The position numbers were made by a program, and so were the translations under genes. The notes beneath the pieces are model-generated. The model had not been told where the DNA came from, did not search any database, and was given only the letters and a program-made list of their open reading frames with translations. From Rhododendron vialii (Eukaryota > Streptophyta > Magnoliopsida > Ericales > Ericaceae), in NCBI RefSeq assembly GCF_030253575.1, contig NC_080560.1:42299001-42363000 (forward strand): a DNA stretch of 64,000 bases, written 5' to 3'. This document shows, piece by piece, positions 11,741 to 23,650 of the stretch (position 1 is the first letter of the stretch; every line of letters begins with the position of its first letter).

Positions 11741-14543
11741 ATGGTGCAATTCTCGTCTCTCTTCAATGGTTTGGCAAAAAGTATATCGATTAAGAACGGG
11801 AAGAAGGATAGGATTGATGTTGGAAGAGAAGCTGCAGATGTGTTGGCTAAGGAAGCGAGAAAGAATGAATTGATGTTGAGTTCTCCAGGCATTGTGAATG
11901 GCGAAGGGTCCAATAATTTTGCCTCAGTTTTCTCTAAAAGGGGGCAGAAAGGAATGAATCAAGATTGCTTTGTTGTTTGGGAGGTAAACCACGTGTTAAG
12001 TTTGCAATTAGTTTTTGCATTATAATTCCAAATGAAAACAGATTTTTTTAGGTATTACAGGAGAAGTCCTGACAAAACCCTTGTATGGCTACTTTGATTT
12101 CTCGATAAAGAGAAGTATGACCTGCAGTTGTTCGAATACTCATGTAAAGATTCATTGTGAACCTCGACGGGAGCTTCTCCTGGAGAAATAACATGTTGAT
12201 CTAGTTGTCACCGGAGACTATCTACATCGATTTTCTTATTTCAATAAGCTCCGATTCGTACAATACGACAAAGAAGAGTTTCTTTTCTTTTTTTATATAA
12301 TATCATTGCAAATCCATGTGGACTAGACCTATTTACCCAGAGTGGTCGGGGATTCTGCTTGTAAATGTGTATAGAGGATTAGAGTCCCCTAAGCATATCT
12401 TGAGTTGGCATTTGTACTGGTTGCTTCAATTCTAACTAGAAAATATAAACGGTGGTATTGTGCTAGGAGTTTGGATGCCAAGAAGACATGACCTTTTGTG
12501 GGATTTTTGATGGGCATGGACCATGGGGTCATGTGGTTGCCAAACGGGTTAGGAAATTGATGCCATCTTCTTTGCTGTGCAATTGGCAAGAAACTCTTGC
12601 GCTAAATCCTCTTGAGCTTTACTCTGAAAAGGACCTGGACAGAAGAAGCCTTCATCAATTTGCCATATGGAAGCAATCTTACTTGAGGACTTTTTCTGCC
12701 ATCGATCAAGATCTAGAGCAGCATCCAAGTATTGATTCATTTCACAGTGGTACAACAGCTTTGACAATTGTTAGACAGGTAACGATTTTATTGACAATGA
12801 TAAGTGGCGTAATATTTTTGGACAAGTACGGTAGATGCTAGAGCGGGCAACTTTAATGTTTGGTTGTAGTTTCCAGAATCACCAGTTGCACATATTCAGC
12901 TGTTGCACATATTTACTACTGTAATATCTAACTGAAAGTGGCTTTAGAAAATTGGGAAATATCTTTTTAATTTCTTCTCCCAAAATGGGTGGAAGACAAG
13001 TTTCACGAACTGTCAGCCAAACAAATTTCTGGAAAGTGGTCTGCATAACTGAGATTGTGGATTACAACCATAAAAATCTTTTTCTTGCAGTTTTGGATAC
13101 AAAATTATGCTTCGAGTTTTCTGTTACTTGTATTTTCATATTCTTGGTCATTGTATGCGTTCAAGCCAAGATACAATTCTAATACAAGTGTGCTGATGTT
13201 TTTGTGATCCATGTTACTTAGGGTGACCTCATTGTTTTAGCTAATATTGGCGATTCTCGGGCTGTTTTGGCAACCATTTCTGATGATGGCATCTTGGTAC
13301 CAGTTCAGCTTACAGTAGACCTCAAACCCAATTTGCCTCGTAAGAGCTCTCTCTCTCTCTCTTTCTCATTGCAGTGTGCCCGCACATTTCATGCTTTTAA
13401 TTGTTTGGCTAAGGATTTTACTTCATGCATACAGAGGAGATTGAAAGGATAAAACAACGCAAAGGAAGGATATTATCTTCGGAGGATGAACCGGGTGTAT
13501 ACAGAGTCTGGTTACCAAGTGGGGAAACACCGAGTGGTCCAGGACTAGCAATATCAAGAGCCTTTGGCGACTATTACATCAAGGGCTTTGGCCTTATTTC
13601 TGAGCCCGAAGTTACACAAAGACAAATAACATGCAGAGACCAATTCGCTATATTGGCAACTGATGGGGTATGCATTTTTTTCTATTATGATTCGAAAATA
13701 TAATTGATCACTCAAATATCAAAATGCTACTTTTATAATTGGTTTGCTGCGGTTACTCGGCTAATGAATTTGAGATGATGAGAGAGTATGCTAGGCTTAA
13801 AAGAACATATTAATCAAACATCCGGTATTTTTCCATGACTATTTCACAGAGTCATTTAAGTTTTGTGGAGGTACCAACCAAACACTGGTTCCTGACAATC
13901 AACAGAAATTTTGAGGAAGAAACCAAGTATATGGAGTGAAGTATTGATACTAGATCCAGCTGATTAATTCAGCGATGCAACACGTCATTGTGCTGACCAA
14001 TGTTGTTTACGTATGCATCCCACGTTATACTTGAAAGGGTTGGAGGCCCTACACATAACCCATAGAGCTAATGCTTAATGGCTACTGGGATAGTCCCACC
14101 TCCAAAATAGTAGTGATATCTTAAAACAGTTCACATGCGCGCGCGCAGAGAGAGAGAGAAATTCATGTTACTAGTTGATGGGACTTTATATGATTTGTTG
14201 TATTGATGCTAGCCGTCAAGATATGCAAGGATGGTCTCTAATTGTATGTTTTCGCATTTGTGTTTGTGTCATTTTCTTGGAGGAATGATTGATGTTTTGA
14301 TATTGGTTATGGACATCATCTTTGGTTATCCAGGTATGGGATGTCATATCCAATCAACAAGCCGTGGAGATAGTCTCCTCGTCGCCCAGAAGGGAAGAAT
14401 CGGCCGAAAGATTAGTTGCCCATGCAGTTCGTGCGTGGAAACGGAAGAGACCAGGTCTTGCGATGGACGATATATCTGCTATCTGCCTTTTCTTTCACTC
14501 TTCTTCACCCTCTCCATCACCCAACCCTATCAAGGTCCCGTAG
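11741..14543 (+). CDS. Protein phosphatase 2C, clade E
   Basis: Five exons (11741-11983, 12467-12778, 13222-13339, 13435-13667, 14334-14543) give 371 residues. This is a Mg/Mn-dependent Ser/Thr phosphatase. Metal-binding motifs are intact: NQDC near residue 75, FDGHG at 95-99, GDSRA at 195-199 and TDG at 300-302 followed by VWDVISNQ. N-terminal [14 protein letters not shown] and [11 protein letters not shown] match the clade-E group that includes Arabidopsis PP2C73 and PP2C12. The start is the first in-frame ATG and gives the conserved clade-E N-terminus. The segment usually read as ETPGLA is ETPSGPGLA here, a three-residue expansion before the conserved SRAFGDY. The C-terminal tail is rich in Ser and Pro. 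The exact paralogue is uncertain. Confidence 0.93.
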
Positions 14544-15310
14544 CAGGCTAGCATGAGAAAAAACTGAGAAAGAAGTGTGGAGTTCACTTATTCTCTCATC
14601 GACATTCGTCGTACATTCTGTACATAAAATGAATATTGTTGGGTGACAAGCTTATGGGAGGCCATTCTCCATTTCTGTCTGTATATATATATATTTGTAG
14701 GAAACAAGTGAAAATGTCCCAAAAAAGAAAGGATCAATATGTGTTTTGCATCTTCTTGTTGACTTGTGGAGGGTTCCCCACTCTATTATCAATCTGTAAT
14801 ATCATCCATCTCAAATTGCATATCTTTACAAGTAGTATAATTTTGTTTGTCCAAGTTGGCAAGATGGCAATCAGGAGGAAATCTGGAGATTATGGTTGTT
14901 TTCATGAGAGAATCCTGGATAGTGGAAAAGTGTGTTTTTTCTTTCTTTCTTTCTTTCCTTTTTCTTTTTTCTTTTTTTTTAAAAAAAAATGTATTTTTTA
15001 GTAATAGAATATTGAACCTTTCATTTTCTTTTCTGTTTTCTCTTTTATATGTTGACTAACAAAAAGGAAAATGTGTGAAACCACAGTTTTGCCTGTCCAA
15101 ACAAAGATTATGGGAAAACATAATTTTTCCGTTGACAACCAATAAGTTATACAGTACTATTTCATATCACATGAGAGACCATCGTAGATTTTGATTTTTC
15201 TTTTAACGTGTTATTTTATTCACCCATTCAAAAGAGGATGATCATTTAGTCGTCCAGTGTAGTGTCATTTCGAGTGAGTACGCTAACACTAATGTCTAAT
15301 GCTATGCTTG
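14544..15310. other. PP2C 3' untranslated region and spacer
   Basis: The first 400 or so bases are likely PP2C 3' untranslated region, including a TATATATATA run and a CTTT/T-rich tract near 14935-15000. No gene is visible. The open frames reported by simple translation (14636-15059) are low-complexity. Confidence 0.35.
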
Positions 15311-15314
15311 GAAC

Positions 15315-15571
15315 TAGGGCCGTAAACGAACCATGAAGCTTGCGAGCTCGGCTCAGTTCGTTTTGAGCTCGAGTTTTTGGCTCGTTTAGTAAACGAACTC
15401 GGCTCGTTCGACAAAAGCTCGGCTCGATTAAAGAGGCTCGTTTAGTAAATGGCTAAACTTGGCTCATTATGCGCTCGACTCGTTAAGGTTTGACCCGAGC
15501 TCGAACTCAAATTTTTGGCTCACTTGATAAACAAGCTGAACTTGACAAAGCTCGGCTCGTTTACGGCCCTA
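15315..15571. repeat. 'GCTCG' repeat element (family B, copy 1), apparently full length
   Basis: Bounded by inverted ends AGGGCCGTAAACGA and TCGTTTACGGCCCT. The interior is built from repeated GGCTCG, GAGCTCGA and CGTTTAGTAAACGA words. Related sequence occurs at 16118-16770, 20331-20760 and weakly at 22940-23240. It is a non-coding, MITE-like insertion just upstream of the next gene. Confidence 0.65.
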
Positions 15572-15739
15572 CTTAGAACTCGAGCAAAGTGGGAGAAAAG
15601 AAGAACAATGAGTGGAAAATGAGAAATTATACCGTGCACAATTTTAGATTTTTTTATTTTCTCTCATCTTTTTTGAACTGCAAAAAACAAACCCCTCGCC
15701 CAGTCGTCTTTTACTTCCACTCTTCTTGTTAAGGAGGAG

Positions 15740-18700
15740 ATGAGTAATACTCCTCTACGAGCATCCTCACTCTATTCTCCACCTGGTCCCACCTATCATC
15801 GTCATCACCATCGTAATCATCTTTTCACTCTCTCCTTCCCAATCACTGGTTCAAATCCACACACTTCACTGCACCACCTAGCAACTACTAGTAATAATCC
15901 CGATCGCCGGCGAAGTGCCGTCATGTCCTCCGGCGACGGCCTCCGACCTCCGTTTCAACTCAACGACGAGTCCGATTTCGATCGAATCGTCTCTCCCGAT
16001 GATGGCCTTCTCTCCGTCTGCGGCTTCGGTTCTCTCCTCTCCGGTACGTACTTACGATCATCATCATCATCATAATACGATTAGTTTTATGCTAGTAGAA
16101 GTTAATACATACTAGTGCTGATTAATGATAACAAGACTCGAGCAGTGAATTGTTCAAGCTTAAAAATATGTTTAAGCTGGTTTAGGTTATGTAATTTAAT
16201 GGGGTGAGCCAATTTGAAATGAACTTTAATCGAGTTGAAAACGTGCCTATTAGTTTCAGTTCTTAAACATGACGCAACCTGTAGGACGGCTAAAAGCAAA
16301 CCAAGCTATTTGAGTTCATTGCTCGTGTTCGTTCATTAAAAAGAGAGAGGAAGGTTTGTTTCATCTTGTTATAAAACAGATCAAGCTTGAACAAATTTTT
16401 TTTGAAACTTCATTAAAGTTTCAAACCAAGCTCGAACAAGCCACTTCTTTTGGCTTGATCGGCTCGTGTTCAGCTCAATTAAAGCTCGTCTGTGATCGGG
16501 TTGTCTCATAAATAAGCTAAGCTTAAACATTGTTTTTCAAGGTCGTTAAGCTTTCAAAACAAGCCTAGTCAACTGCCTGCTCGGTTCGTTCGGCTCATTT
16601 ATCACCCCTACAACTCTACTTTAATGAGTTGAATGGTAACTTGGTTTGAAAGCTTAACGAGCTTAAAAAAATGTTAAAGCTTGATTTTGTTATGTAACAT
16701 GAATGAGTTTTAGCGAGCACGAGCTTGGGCTTGAACAGTTTGGTTAGTTTGGTGCGTTTGTGACCCTATATGTACGCAAACATTAAAGACATCGAAGGAA
16801 TCACATAGTATAATATCAGAGAGCACAAAGATGTACGTGATTTGGAAGTTTGCTTACGCCTGGAAGAACTATCCACTGTAATTTGTGAAAGGCCAGATAT
16901 ATACTACGTCAGGGATAATATAATGCTATTTCAAAAGTATTTGGATCCTATACAACAGTTTGTAATTTGTGTTTAATTTGAGCTTTGTGTGGTGATTCCT
17001 TGTGTGACCAGAGCGGAGTGCGAGAAGCACATTTCCTGATTTGGTCGATTTCAGAGTCGCGAGATTGAACGGATTTCAGCGCGTTTTTGCACATACGGCT
17101 CCAATTTTCTTTGAACGTGGCATCGCCAATCCTGAAACAAAGGTTGCTCCCATGGATTTTCTGAAATCAGTGCTAAGCATTCTTGTTTGCTTGCTGAGAA
17201 CGTGAAAGGGAAGAAAGTTACTTGTCTATAATTCATCATCTTTTGGCTCCGATCCTTTTAAGAGTGAAAATTGTCGTTTCCTTTCCTTTCCTTTCCATGC
17301 CATCTTAGCAATTGAATGGACCTTTTCTATTTCGTTACTTGTTTCTACGTAAGAACTTGGATGTAAATGTTTTGATGATGTGCTAACTGTATTTGTATTT
17401 TTCAGGAAATTTCAAGCTTGAGCGTGGAGCCATCTGAAGGTGAAACCCTAATTGTTACTGTTTTCAACATCAGAAAGTCAGAGGTATGAGACCTGTTAGT
17501 GTGTTTATTTGAAGGCCAGAACCTTAATGATGAATGTATATTGAAATATGAGTTTCTTAACATAGTCAGATTCCTTCTTTTATCGAGAGGGAGCACGAGT
17601 TTCGGTTCTTAGCTGTAAGTTGTTCTATTCTTGAGTTGTCAGTTATTCATTTTTTTTTTTACAACATTCATGAATTGCAATCTTAAACATAACTGTTGAT
17701 TGTGCAGGTCTTACCTGAAACACTTGATGGAAAGCCATTTACTAGTCCAGCAGTTTGTGAAACTGGAACACTTTGCTGTTATTGTTTGATTTTCACTGGA
17801 AGTGTTAGTTTTCCTTTTCGTTGTGTGATTCTAAGTCTGACGACTATTGACTTGGCTGTTGCTGTAGGTACTTTGCGCACGTTTTAGCGACGAGGAATAT
17901 CTCCAAATAAGATGCAAAGGTACTCCATCAGCAAATATCTATTTGGTAGTATTATCACAATGGATTAAGGAGAAATGTTTTTCATCTTACTTTCTACCAT
18001 CCTATTTGTGTTTTGAACCAGATTGAAAATTAGAAGTACTTTACATGCATGCTTACTCAAATCTCAAGATACTTGAGAGTGCTTGGGAGAAACAAGAATC
18101 CAAGCTTTCTATTGCCTGTTTTCTGAGTTATTACTTCAACTTGTTCGATGTGCCCCAGGAAATCATACCGTGAACTGTTGCTAGGAAATGCTGAAAAGTT
18201 TGTATCAGTGATTTGTGATGTTAATCTGCTTGTGGCTGCATGCGTATGTATTGGTTTGCCTTGGTAGTACTGGGACTATGGTTTATCGAGGGACATTGAA
18301 ATAGTATTCAGCTTTTTTTCTCTAACAACATTTTTATTGAGGTTTCCTATCATGAGGCTCAGTTTGGTTTGTTTAATTTCCTATAGTGACTAGACAATGT
18401 TGCTCTTATAGTTGTAATGGAAGTATGGCATTCCTGTTTCTCTTCCATTTTGAGGATGGAAGCAATTTTGGCTTTCAACTGTTGGTGGTTCTATGAATTT
18501 ATGTTTTGGCCATAGACATTAGGAGGGTGCACCACAAAGGGCGATGAACTAATGCACTTTCAAACAATAGAGTATTTTCTTTTGACATTTTACTTTCAGT
18601 TACAACTGGATATGAATAACTATTATAATGTACAGGCAAAGGCTCCGAGTAAGCCAGTTCTAAAGATAGAATCATCAAATGTTATCTACACATGTTTCAT

Positions 18701-19672
18701 TGCATTCTATCTGTATGTATCTCATGATTCCCATTGTACTGGAAAAAATATGTGAGGTTCAAGGTATTCTGCTGGCTCTCTGCAGGCAGTCAAGAGGTCT
18801 ATTTCCGGCGATATGGACGATATAACATTCACAAGATTTGGCGCGATGATATCTTACCTTGCCGTGTTTATCTTCGGCACTGGTAAGTGCTAGTTACCTT
18901 TGTCAACATTTTGAGTGAGGGACAGAGAGACAAAATGCAACAGATGACTGTTAGGTGCCTTTATCCTTGTTTCGAGTGAGGTGTATGCAAATGATATGCA
19001 ACAGATGAGGATATGAAACACAATGGCAGGACTCACTGGTCACTAGAGTGTGCACCATTTCTCGTGTTATTGTGGGCTCACTGCAGTGTCCACAAAAGGC
19101 AGGAAATTTTTGTTTGAGCCATTCTTATTCGAGTTAGACTTTGTAGGGTACTTGCTTATAACAGCTGTGGTTTCCAGATTCTATCTTACTTGAATTGTTT
19201 CATGATTTGGCTGGATGATTTCAACTATAAGCTGGTAAATATATTGTGGAAACCATATTAGAGTGGTTTCCAAAACCTAAGCGGGTAAACGTTATTGGGG
19301 GAGCCACAGTGGAACGATTAGGGGCATTTGCCCCACTGACTGTTCTCAAAGTTTCACTTTCTATCCATAAATTTTACCGAAAATGCAACTTTTTCCCCTC
19401 CCTTAGATGAGGAATATAATATGTTTGTGACTTTGTTAAAAGTGCCTCAATGGAATCAAGTGACTATTAGGCTTACATGAACTAACGATGATGGTATATT
19501 TTGAAGTGTTTTGGCAGCAAAAAGTCTTGGTGATGCAGCCTACAACAACTTTCTGGATCACACTTTCCTTGGTGACCGTAAAACAACTATACGTGAATAC
19601 TTCATGACAACAGGTTCAGGCATAATGGAAGAAGACCCTCCAGAACCACTAAAGACTCGGTATGGTGGTTGA
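15740..19672 (+). CDS. Gamma-glutamylcyclotransferase-like protein, possibly plastid-targeted
   Basis: Eight exons close in phase: 15740-16043, 17012-17142, 17406-17483, 17570-17614, 17708-17752, 17868-17919, 18786-18882, 19507-19672, giving 305 residues. The core starts VCGFGSLLSERSARSTFPDL; a hydrophobic strand followed by GFGSLL resembles the substrate loop (YGSNL-type) of the gamma-glutamylcyclotransferase/AIG2/ChaC fold. The rest (APIFFERGIANPETK, IPSFIEREHEFRFL, FLDHTFLGDRKTTIREY) looks like a conserved plant protein whose function I do not know. The first 61 residues are rich in Ser, Thr, His and Arg with few acids, like a plastid transit peptide. A second ATG at 15923 (MSSGDG) could start a non-targeted form. 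The enzyme assignment is inference. Intron 1 contains a family-B repeat. Confidence 0.82.
16118..16770. repeat. 'GCTCG' repeat element (family B, copy 2) in intron
   Basis: Repeated words AAGCTCG, GCTCGTGTTC, GTTCGTTC, ending near TTTATCACCCCTA and GTGCGTTTGTGACCCTA. It resembles 15315-15571 but is diverged and looks like two overlapping or nested copies. It occupies most of intron 1 of the preceding gene. Confidence 0.5.
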
Positions 19673-20330
19673 CGGTGACTAGTCCGCAGAGTGGCTATTT
19701 TTGCTGCTGTGACGGCTTGGTTCCGTTTGGGATGCGAAATTGCTCGAAAGTGCAGTATGCTCAAGATCGGGCGAACGATTGGGTGGGAAACTAGAAGATC
19801 CAAACTACATTCTTGGTCAACTTCTTCTTCTTTCATTCGCTCTGCCAAGTGGGAGAAATTTACCTTTTGATTAACGGTCTTGCTATTGTCAGCCTATTGG
19901 GCTGACGATTAACATACTAGAAAACAAAAAAAATATGTATTTCTGTATACTTTTTACACCTTTAATACGCATTCATACGCTTATTATTATCAGTCCATTA
20001 GGCTGGTTTTAGAATTTTTCTTTTCTATATTTGAGTTTGAAATTACATTTTTTTGAAAAAGAAGGTTTTCGGAGAAATCGGAACGGGTTAATCCGATATA
20101 AGATGAAATCACATTCAGCGGATGATGTATTATAGACGATGGAAGATTATATATAATCCAATCAAGAATTCTTTATTAGCATTCCAATTCAGTTCTTCCT
20201 ACCCTGTGCATCATTACGACCATGTTTTACTTCCATTACTCAAAAACCCTAAACAACAATAGAGGTAGAATAATTAAGTCGAATGGGAAAACAACGAAGC
20301 TAATTGTGAACTCTTTTATTGGGTCCATGA
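19673..20330. other. 3' region and spacer
   Basis: Probable 3' untranslated region followed by AT-rich sequence. A small perfect hairpin TCAGCC-TATT-GGGCTGA lies near 19890. No gene was seen. Confidence 0.35.
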
Positions 20331-20760
20331 TTACGGCTGCAAGCAAACTTGAGCTCAAGTTTTAGGATTGTTCAGTAAACGAACCGAACTCAATACTCAA
20401 AAATTTGACTCGTTTGTATATGCTCGACTCGTTTCAAGAAACGAATCCAACTCAAAGTTTTTTAGGCTTGTTCAGTAAAGTAAATGAGCTGGACTCAATA
20501 CTCAAAAACTCGACTCATTTAAGACTCGTTCGCGCTCAAATTTTCCGCTCATTTAATAAATAGGGCTCGTTTGCGCTCTCATTCATTAATAGGGGCTCGT
20601 TTGTGAACGATAAACATAAATGACCCGCGCTCTCATTAATTAATAGGGGCTAAACAGGGGCTCGTTCGCAATAAACATAAACGCTCTCATTAATTAATAG
20701 GGGCTCGTTGGCGAACAATAAACGTAAATTACCCGACCAGCTCGGCTCGTTGGCACCCCT
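20331..20760. repeat. 'GCTCG' repeat element (family B, copy 3)
   Basis: Dense repeats of GACTCGTTT, CAGTAAACGAA, GGGGCTCGTT and CTCATTAATTAATAGGGGCT, ending AGCTCGGCTCGTTGGCACCCCTA. The GGGGCTCGTT unit is tandemly repeated at 20585-20710, suggesting internal amplification. Confidence 0.55.
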
Positions 20761-21127
20761 ACCCAATAACTAACCTATGAATTAACCGGGCCAAGCCAAT
20801 GGGCTGTTCCCCTCATTTGTCACAACTAGGGGTGACAAATTGAACCCAAATCTATTAAAAAACCCAAATCCACACTCTAAAAAATAAATCCAACCCAGCC
20901 GATTTTAATTGAGTCAAAATGGATCTAATCCATCTAACTCATATTAATTGGATTTTAATTATGTCTTAACAGGTCTACTTAAATGACTCAATAAGTCATG
21001 CATATAACCCATCAAAAAAAATCCAGTCTAAATTAGTCGACGCAATTGGCAATCGGTTGGAAGTCTCTCTCTCTCTCTCTCTGATTCCTCTGCCGAGAAG
21101 AGAACACAACGAATCTTCAACAATGTA

Positions 21128-21424
21128 AGAGAAGAGATTCCTAAATCACGAGGCACCGTGAAGTGGTTCCACGACCACAAGGGCTACGGCTTCATCACCC
21201 CCGATGACGGCGGCCAGGACCTTTTCGTCCACCACTCCTCCATCCAATCCAACGGCTTCCGCACCCTCCGCGTCGGCCAGCTCGTCGAGTTCCACATCGC
21301 CCTCGAACAAGAACGCACCAAGGCCGTCCACGTCACCGGTCCCGACGGATCTCCCATCGACAACAAGACCCCAAACGGCGGTAATAGACGCCTTGATAGT
21401 AACAACGGTGGTGCGTTGGGGTGA
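21128..21424 (+). pseudogene. Cold-shock-domain protein gene fragment (plant CSP/GRP2 type)
   Basis: An open frame of about 99 codons without an intron gives RGTVKWFHDHKGYGFITPDD, then GGQDLFVHHSSIQSNGFRTL and TKAVHVTGPDGSP before a TGA. RNP1 (KGYGFI) and RNP2 (LFVHHSS) nucleic-acid-binding motifs of the cold-shock domain are intact. The glycine-rich region and CCHC zinc knuckles that follow the domain in plant CSPs are absent. The nearest upstream ATG (21123) is immediately followed by TAA and is not in frame, so the original start is lost or shifted. A (CT)n leader is also present, as in a captured 5' untranslated region. GC content is far above the surrounding DNA. It is probably a non-functional transduplicated copy, although the domain itself is unbroken. 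Confidence 0.7.
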
Positions 21425-21570
21425 AAGATTTGGTTGAACCTATCTCTCTCTTTCTGATCAAAAAAAATAAAATAAAAATCTCTCTCTCTCTCTCTCTCTG
21501 TTTCCATTTGTATCTAAAAAAAACAAAAAGTAGAACAATTTTGTCAATAGTTGAAACAGAAAGTCTGAGA

Positions 21571-21941
21571 ATCCCGACCGAGGATTCCCGACCGAATTCC
21601 CGACGCTGCGCCGGGTCCATTCCGGCCACCGGACGGCTGATCGGAGCCGACCAAAAATTCTATAAAAAAAAACCGAGTGGATTCACGCGAGAATCAACGG
21701 CATCCGATATGTATAGATGACCAATCCAAACACTCCATTTGTATACATACAAATGGAGTGTTTGGATTTACAAATGGAGTGTTTGGATCGGTCATCTACA
21801 CACATTGGATGCCGTTGATTCTCGCGTAGACCCACGAGGTTTTTTTTTTTAGAATTTTTGATCGGCTCCGATCAGCTGTCCGGTGGCCGGAATGGGCCCG
21901 GCGCAGTATCGGAAATTCGGTCGGGAATTCGAGATCGGGAA
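21571..21941. repeat. Large foldback element nested in the hAT-like element
   Basis: Two arms of about 180 bp face each other around 21748. The left arm holds ATTCCGGCCACCGGACGG and GAGAATCAACGGCATCC; the right arm holds their reverse complements (CCGTCCGGTGGCCGGAAT-like and GGATGCCGTTGATTCTC). The centre contains three tandem or inverted copies of AAATGGAGTGTTTGGAT. Non-coding. Confidence 0.75.
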
Positions 21942-22245
21942 CTGTAGTCTTGCTCTAGTTGAAAGAACCAGAAAAATGAAAAAACGCAATGAAATATTGT
22001 CTACATGCCTGTCTCTATGGTAATTTTAGTATAAATGGGGTATTTTAGTCATTTAGATTTACCGGGGTAATATAGTCACTTTAGTATAAATTGGTATTTT
22101 AGTCATTTTAATATATAATATGTAATTAAATTAATGGACAAATCGAATTTCATTTCAAATAAATAGATCGAATTGAATATAAATAATTAAACTCATAATT
22201 AATAAATTCTAAATAAGTTAATGATCCATTAAAAATCTAACCTGC

Positions 22246-22358
22246 ACAACTTACTCATTTTGATTCAAATCTATCCATTTGCCACCCTTAATCACAACTA
22301 ATACAACTTACTCATTTTGATCCAAATCTATCCATTTGCTGTGCCCTTAATCACAACG
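22246..22358. repeat. 57-bp tandem duplication at the element's right end
   Basis: AACTTACTCATTTTGAT plus CAAATCTATCCATTTGC and CCCTTAATCACAAC occur twice in succession, the second copy reading TGCTGTGCCC where the first reads TGCCACCC. This duplicates the right terminal repeat together with its flank. Confidence 0.65.
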
Positions 22359-22359
22359 A

Positions 22360-23470
22360 ATGAACTCCGAAATGGGCTGGGCATTTTTTTGGCTTTGTGA
22401 GTGTTGTTAGTAAACCCCACCTTGCACAGATGAGGCTTCCAAAAATTGACGGGCAAGTCCGCCTAAAAGTAGGGCAGACTCACTCGCCTCATTGGTTTTT
22501 GTGTTCGTCATATAACAGGCGTTGGCATGACCAGCCGTCACTATACGTTCATTGACGGGTCACCCCTCACCCAGACAGGACGGGTTACTTCTTCCAGAGA
22601 TGCTGCAATTATCTAATTATATTCACCCACTAGCCCCTCCATCTTCAACTCCTCCGATGTGGGATTTGAGAACATGCCTTTTTTTTTTTTACTCTTCCTT
22701 CAACCGACTCTTATGCTTCTCTGATTCTTCCCTGTTTTAGGTTAGGACATCTCTATTTGGAGTCCCGTGATCCGTCTATTGCCTTCTTCTACCTCGAGTA
22801 GTGGGGCGGTATGCGCCTATGGATTTTGAATATTTGTCGGAGGCTCCCGTTGTTGGTTTGGAATCCCTGTGGTCATACTTGGGGGAGGGTAGCTACGCAT
22901 GGTTGCAGTGTCCTCCGACATTTTACCGAGGAAAAAATAATTGTGCTTGAATTTGGGTTCATGTTTGCTCAATAAATCTCACTTAAGATTGAGTTTTTGC
23001 GTACACTGTTGGGCTTGTTTTGAAGCTCGTTAAGCCTTCGAACGGAAGTTTGAACATACTACTAATCAGCTTGTTCAACTTGTAATGTCTAAAAAATTCA
23101 AGTTACTTGAGACCAATACGTGATCAGCTCGATGAAAGAAGATTTGAGATCAGTTCACCTGATACAAACTAAGTCAAACTTTGACGATGGGTTAAACTCG
23201 TTAAATTTTCAAATCAAACATGAACAATCCACCACTCGTTTTCATTCTATTGGGTGTTGCTTCATTTACCTTTCCACTCGCATTACCTTTGGATCTAAAA
23301 TTTGAGGAGGAAAAGAAAAACGGAAGTTAAATCCGTTTTTTCATCGCATTTTTCTGGGTTCCTAAAATCAAATTCAATCAATCCAATGGCGCTAGTTGGG
23401 TACACTGGATTTGAACGTTCATTTCAATGACTTCAAACACCGCCACCAAGAGAGGAAATGACGTAAATAT
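22360..23470. other. Spacer with repeat debris
   Basis: Contains a segment ending TCCGATGTGGGATTTGAGAA (near 22655), a motif that recurs at 48826. Weak family-B-like sequence lies at 22940-23240 (GTTTGCTCAATAAATC, AAGCTCGTTAAGCCTTC). No gene was recognised. Confidence 0.35.
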
Positions 23471-23650
23471 ACAATGAAAATAAAAAATAATTTTTTAAAA
23501 TTTTTTTTGTAACGTTTAAAAGATCTCAATGAGATCTATCAAACAAGATTCATATTTGTAGAAAAATTATTTGCGTAAACACATGATTTTTAAGCTTGAA
23601 ATTACTTTCTTTTTCAAAAAAAAGGTAAGAAAGTGGAACGGCCCCTGACC
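23470..23650. repeat. MITE with AGATCTC..GAGATCT core (family A, copy 2)
   Basis: AAAAGATCTCAATGAGATCT at 23518-23537 is followed by ATCAAACAAGATTCATATT and TTTTTAAGCTTGAAATTAC, the same order as at 31080-31170. The right end reads GTGGAACGGCCCC, resembling the GGAACGGAGCC end of the copy at 30974-31213. Confidence 0.6.

Larger units (their letters stand above)
20828..22290. mobile_element. hAT-like non-autonomous element carrying a cold-shock gene fragment
   Basis: Ends are inverted: TAGGGGTGACAAAT on the left and the reverse complement of TAAGGGTGGCAAAT on the right (two mismatches in 14). Flanks are GTCACAAC and ATCACAAC, matching at 7 of 8 positions, which fits the 8-bp target duplication of hAT elements. 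Subterminal parts are AT-rich repeats of AACCCAAATC and TCAAAATGGATC type. The middle holds a cold-shock-domain fragment (21128-21424) and a nested foldback (21571-21941). The right end is tandemly duplicated (22246-22358). No transposase is present. Confidence 0.55.
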
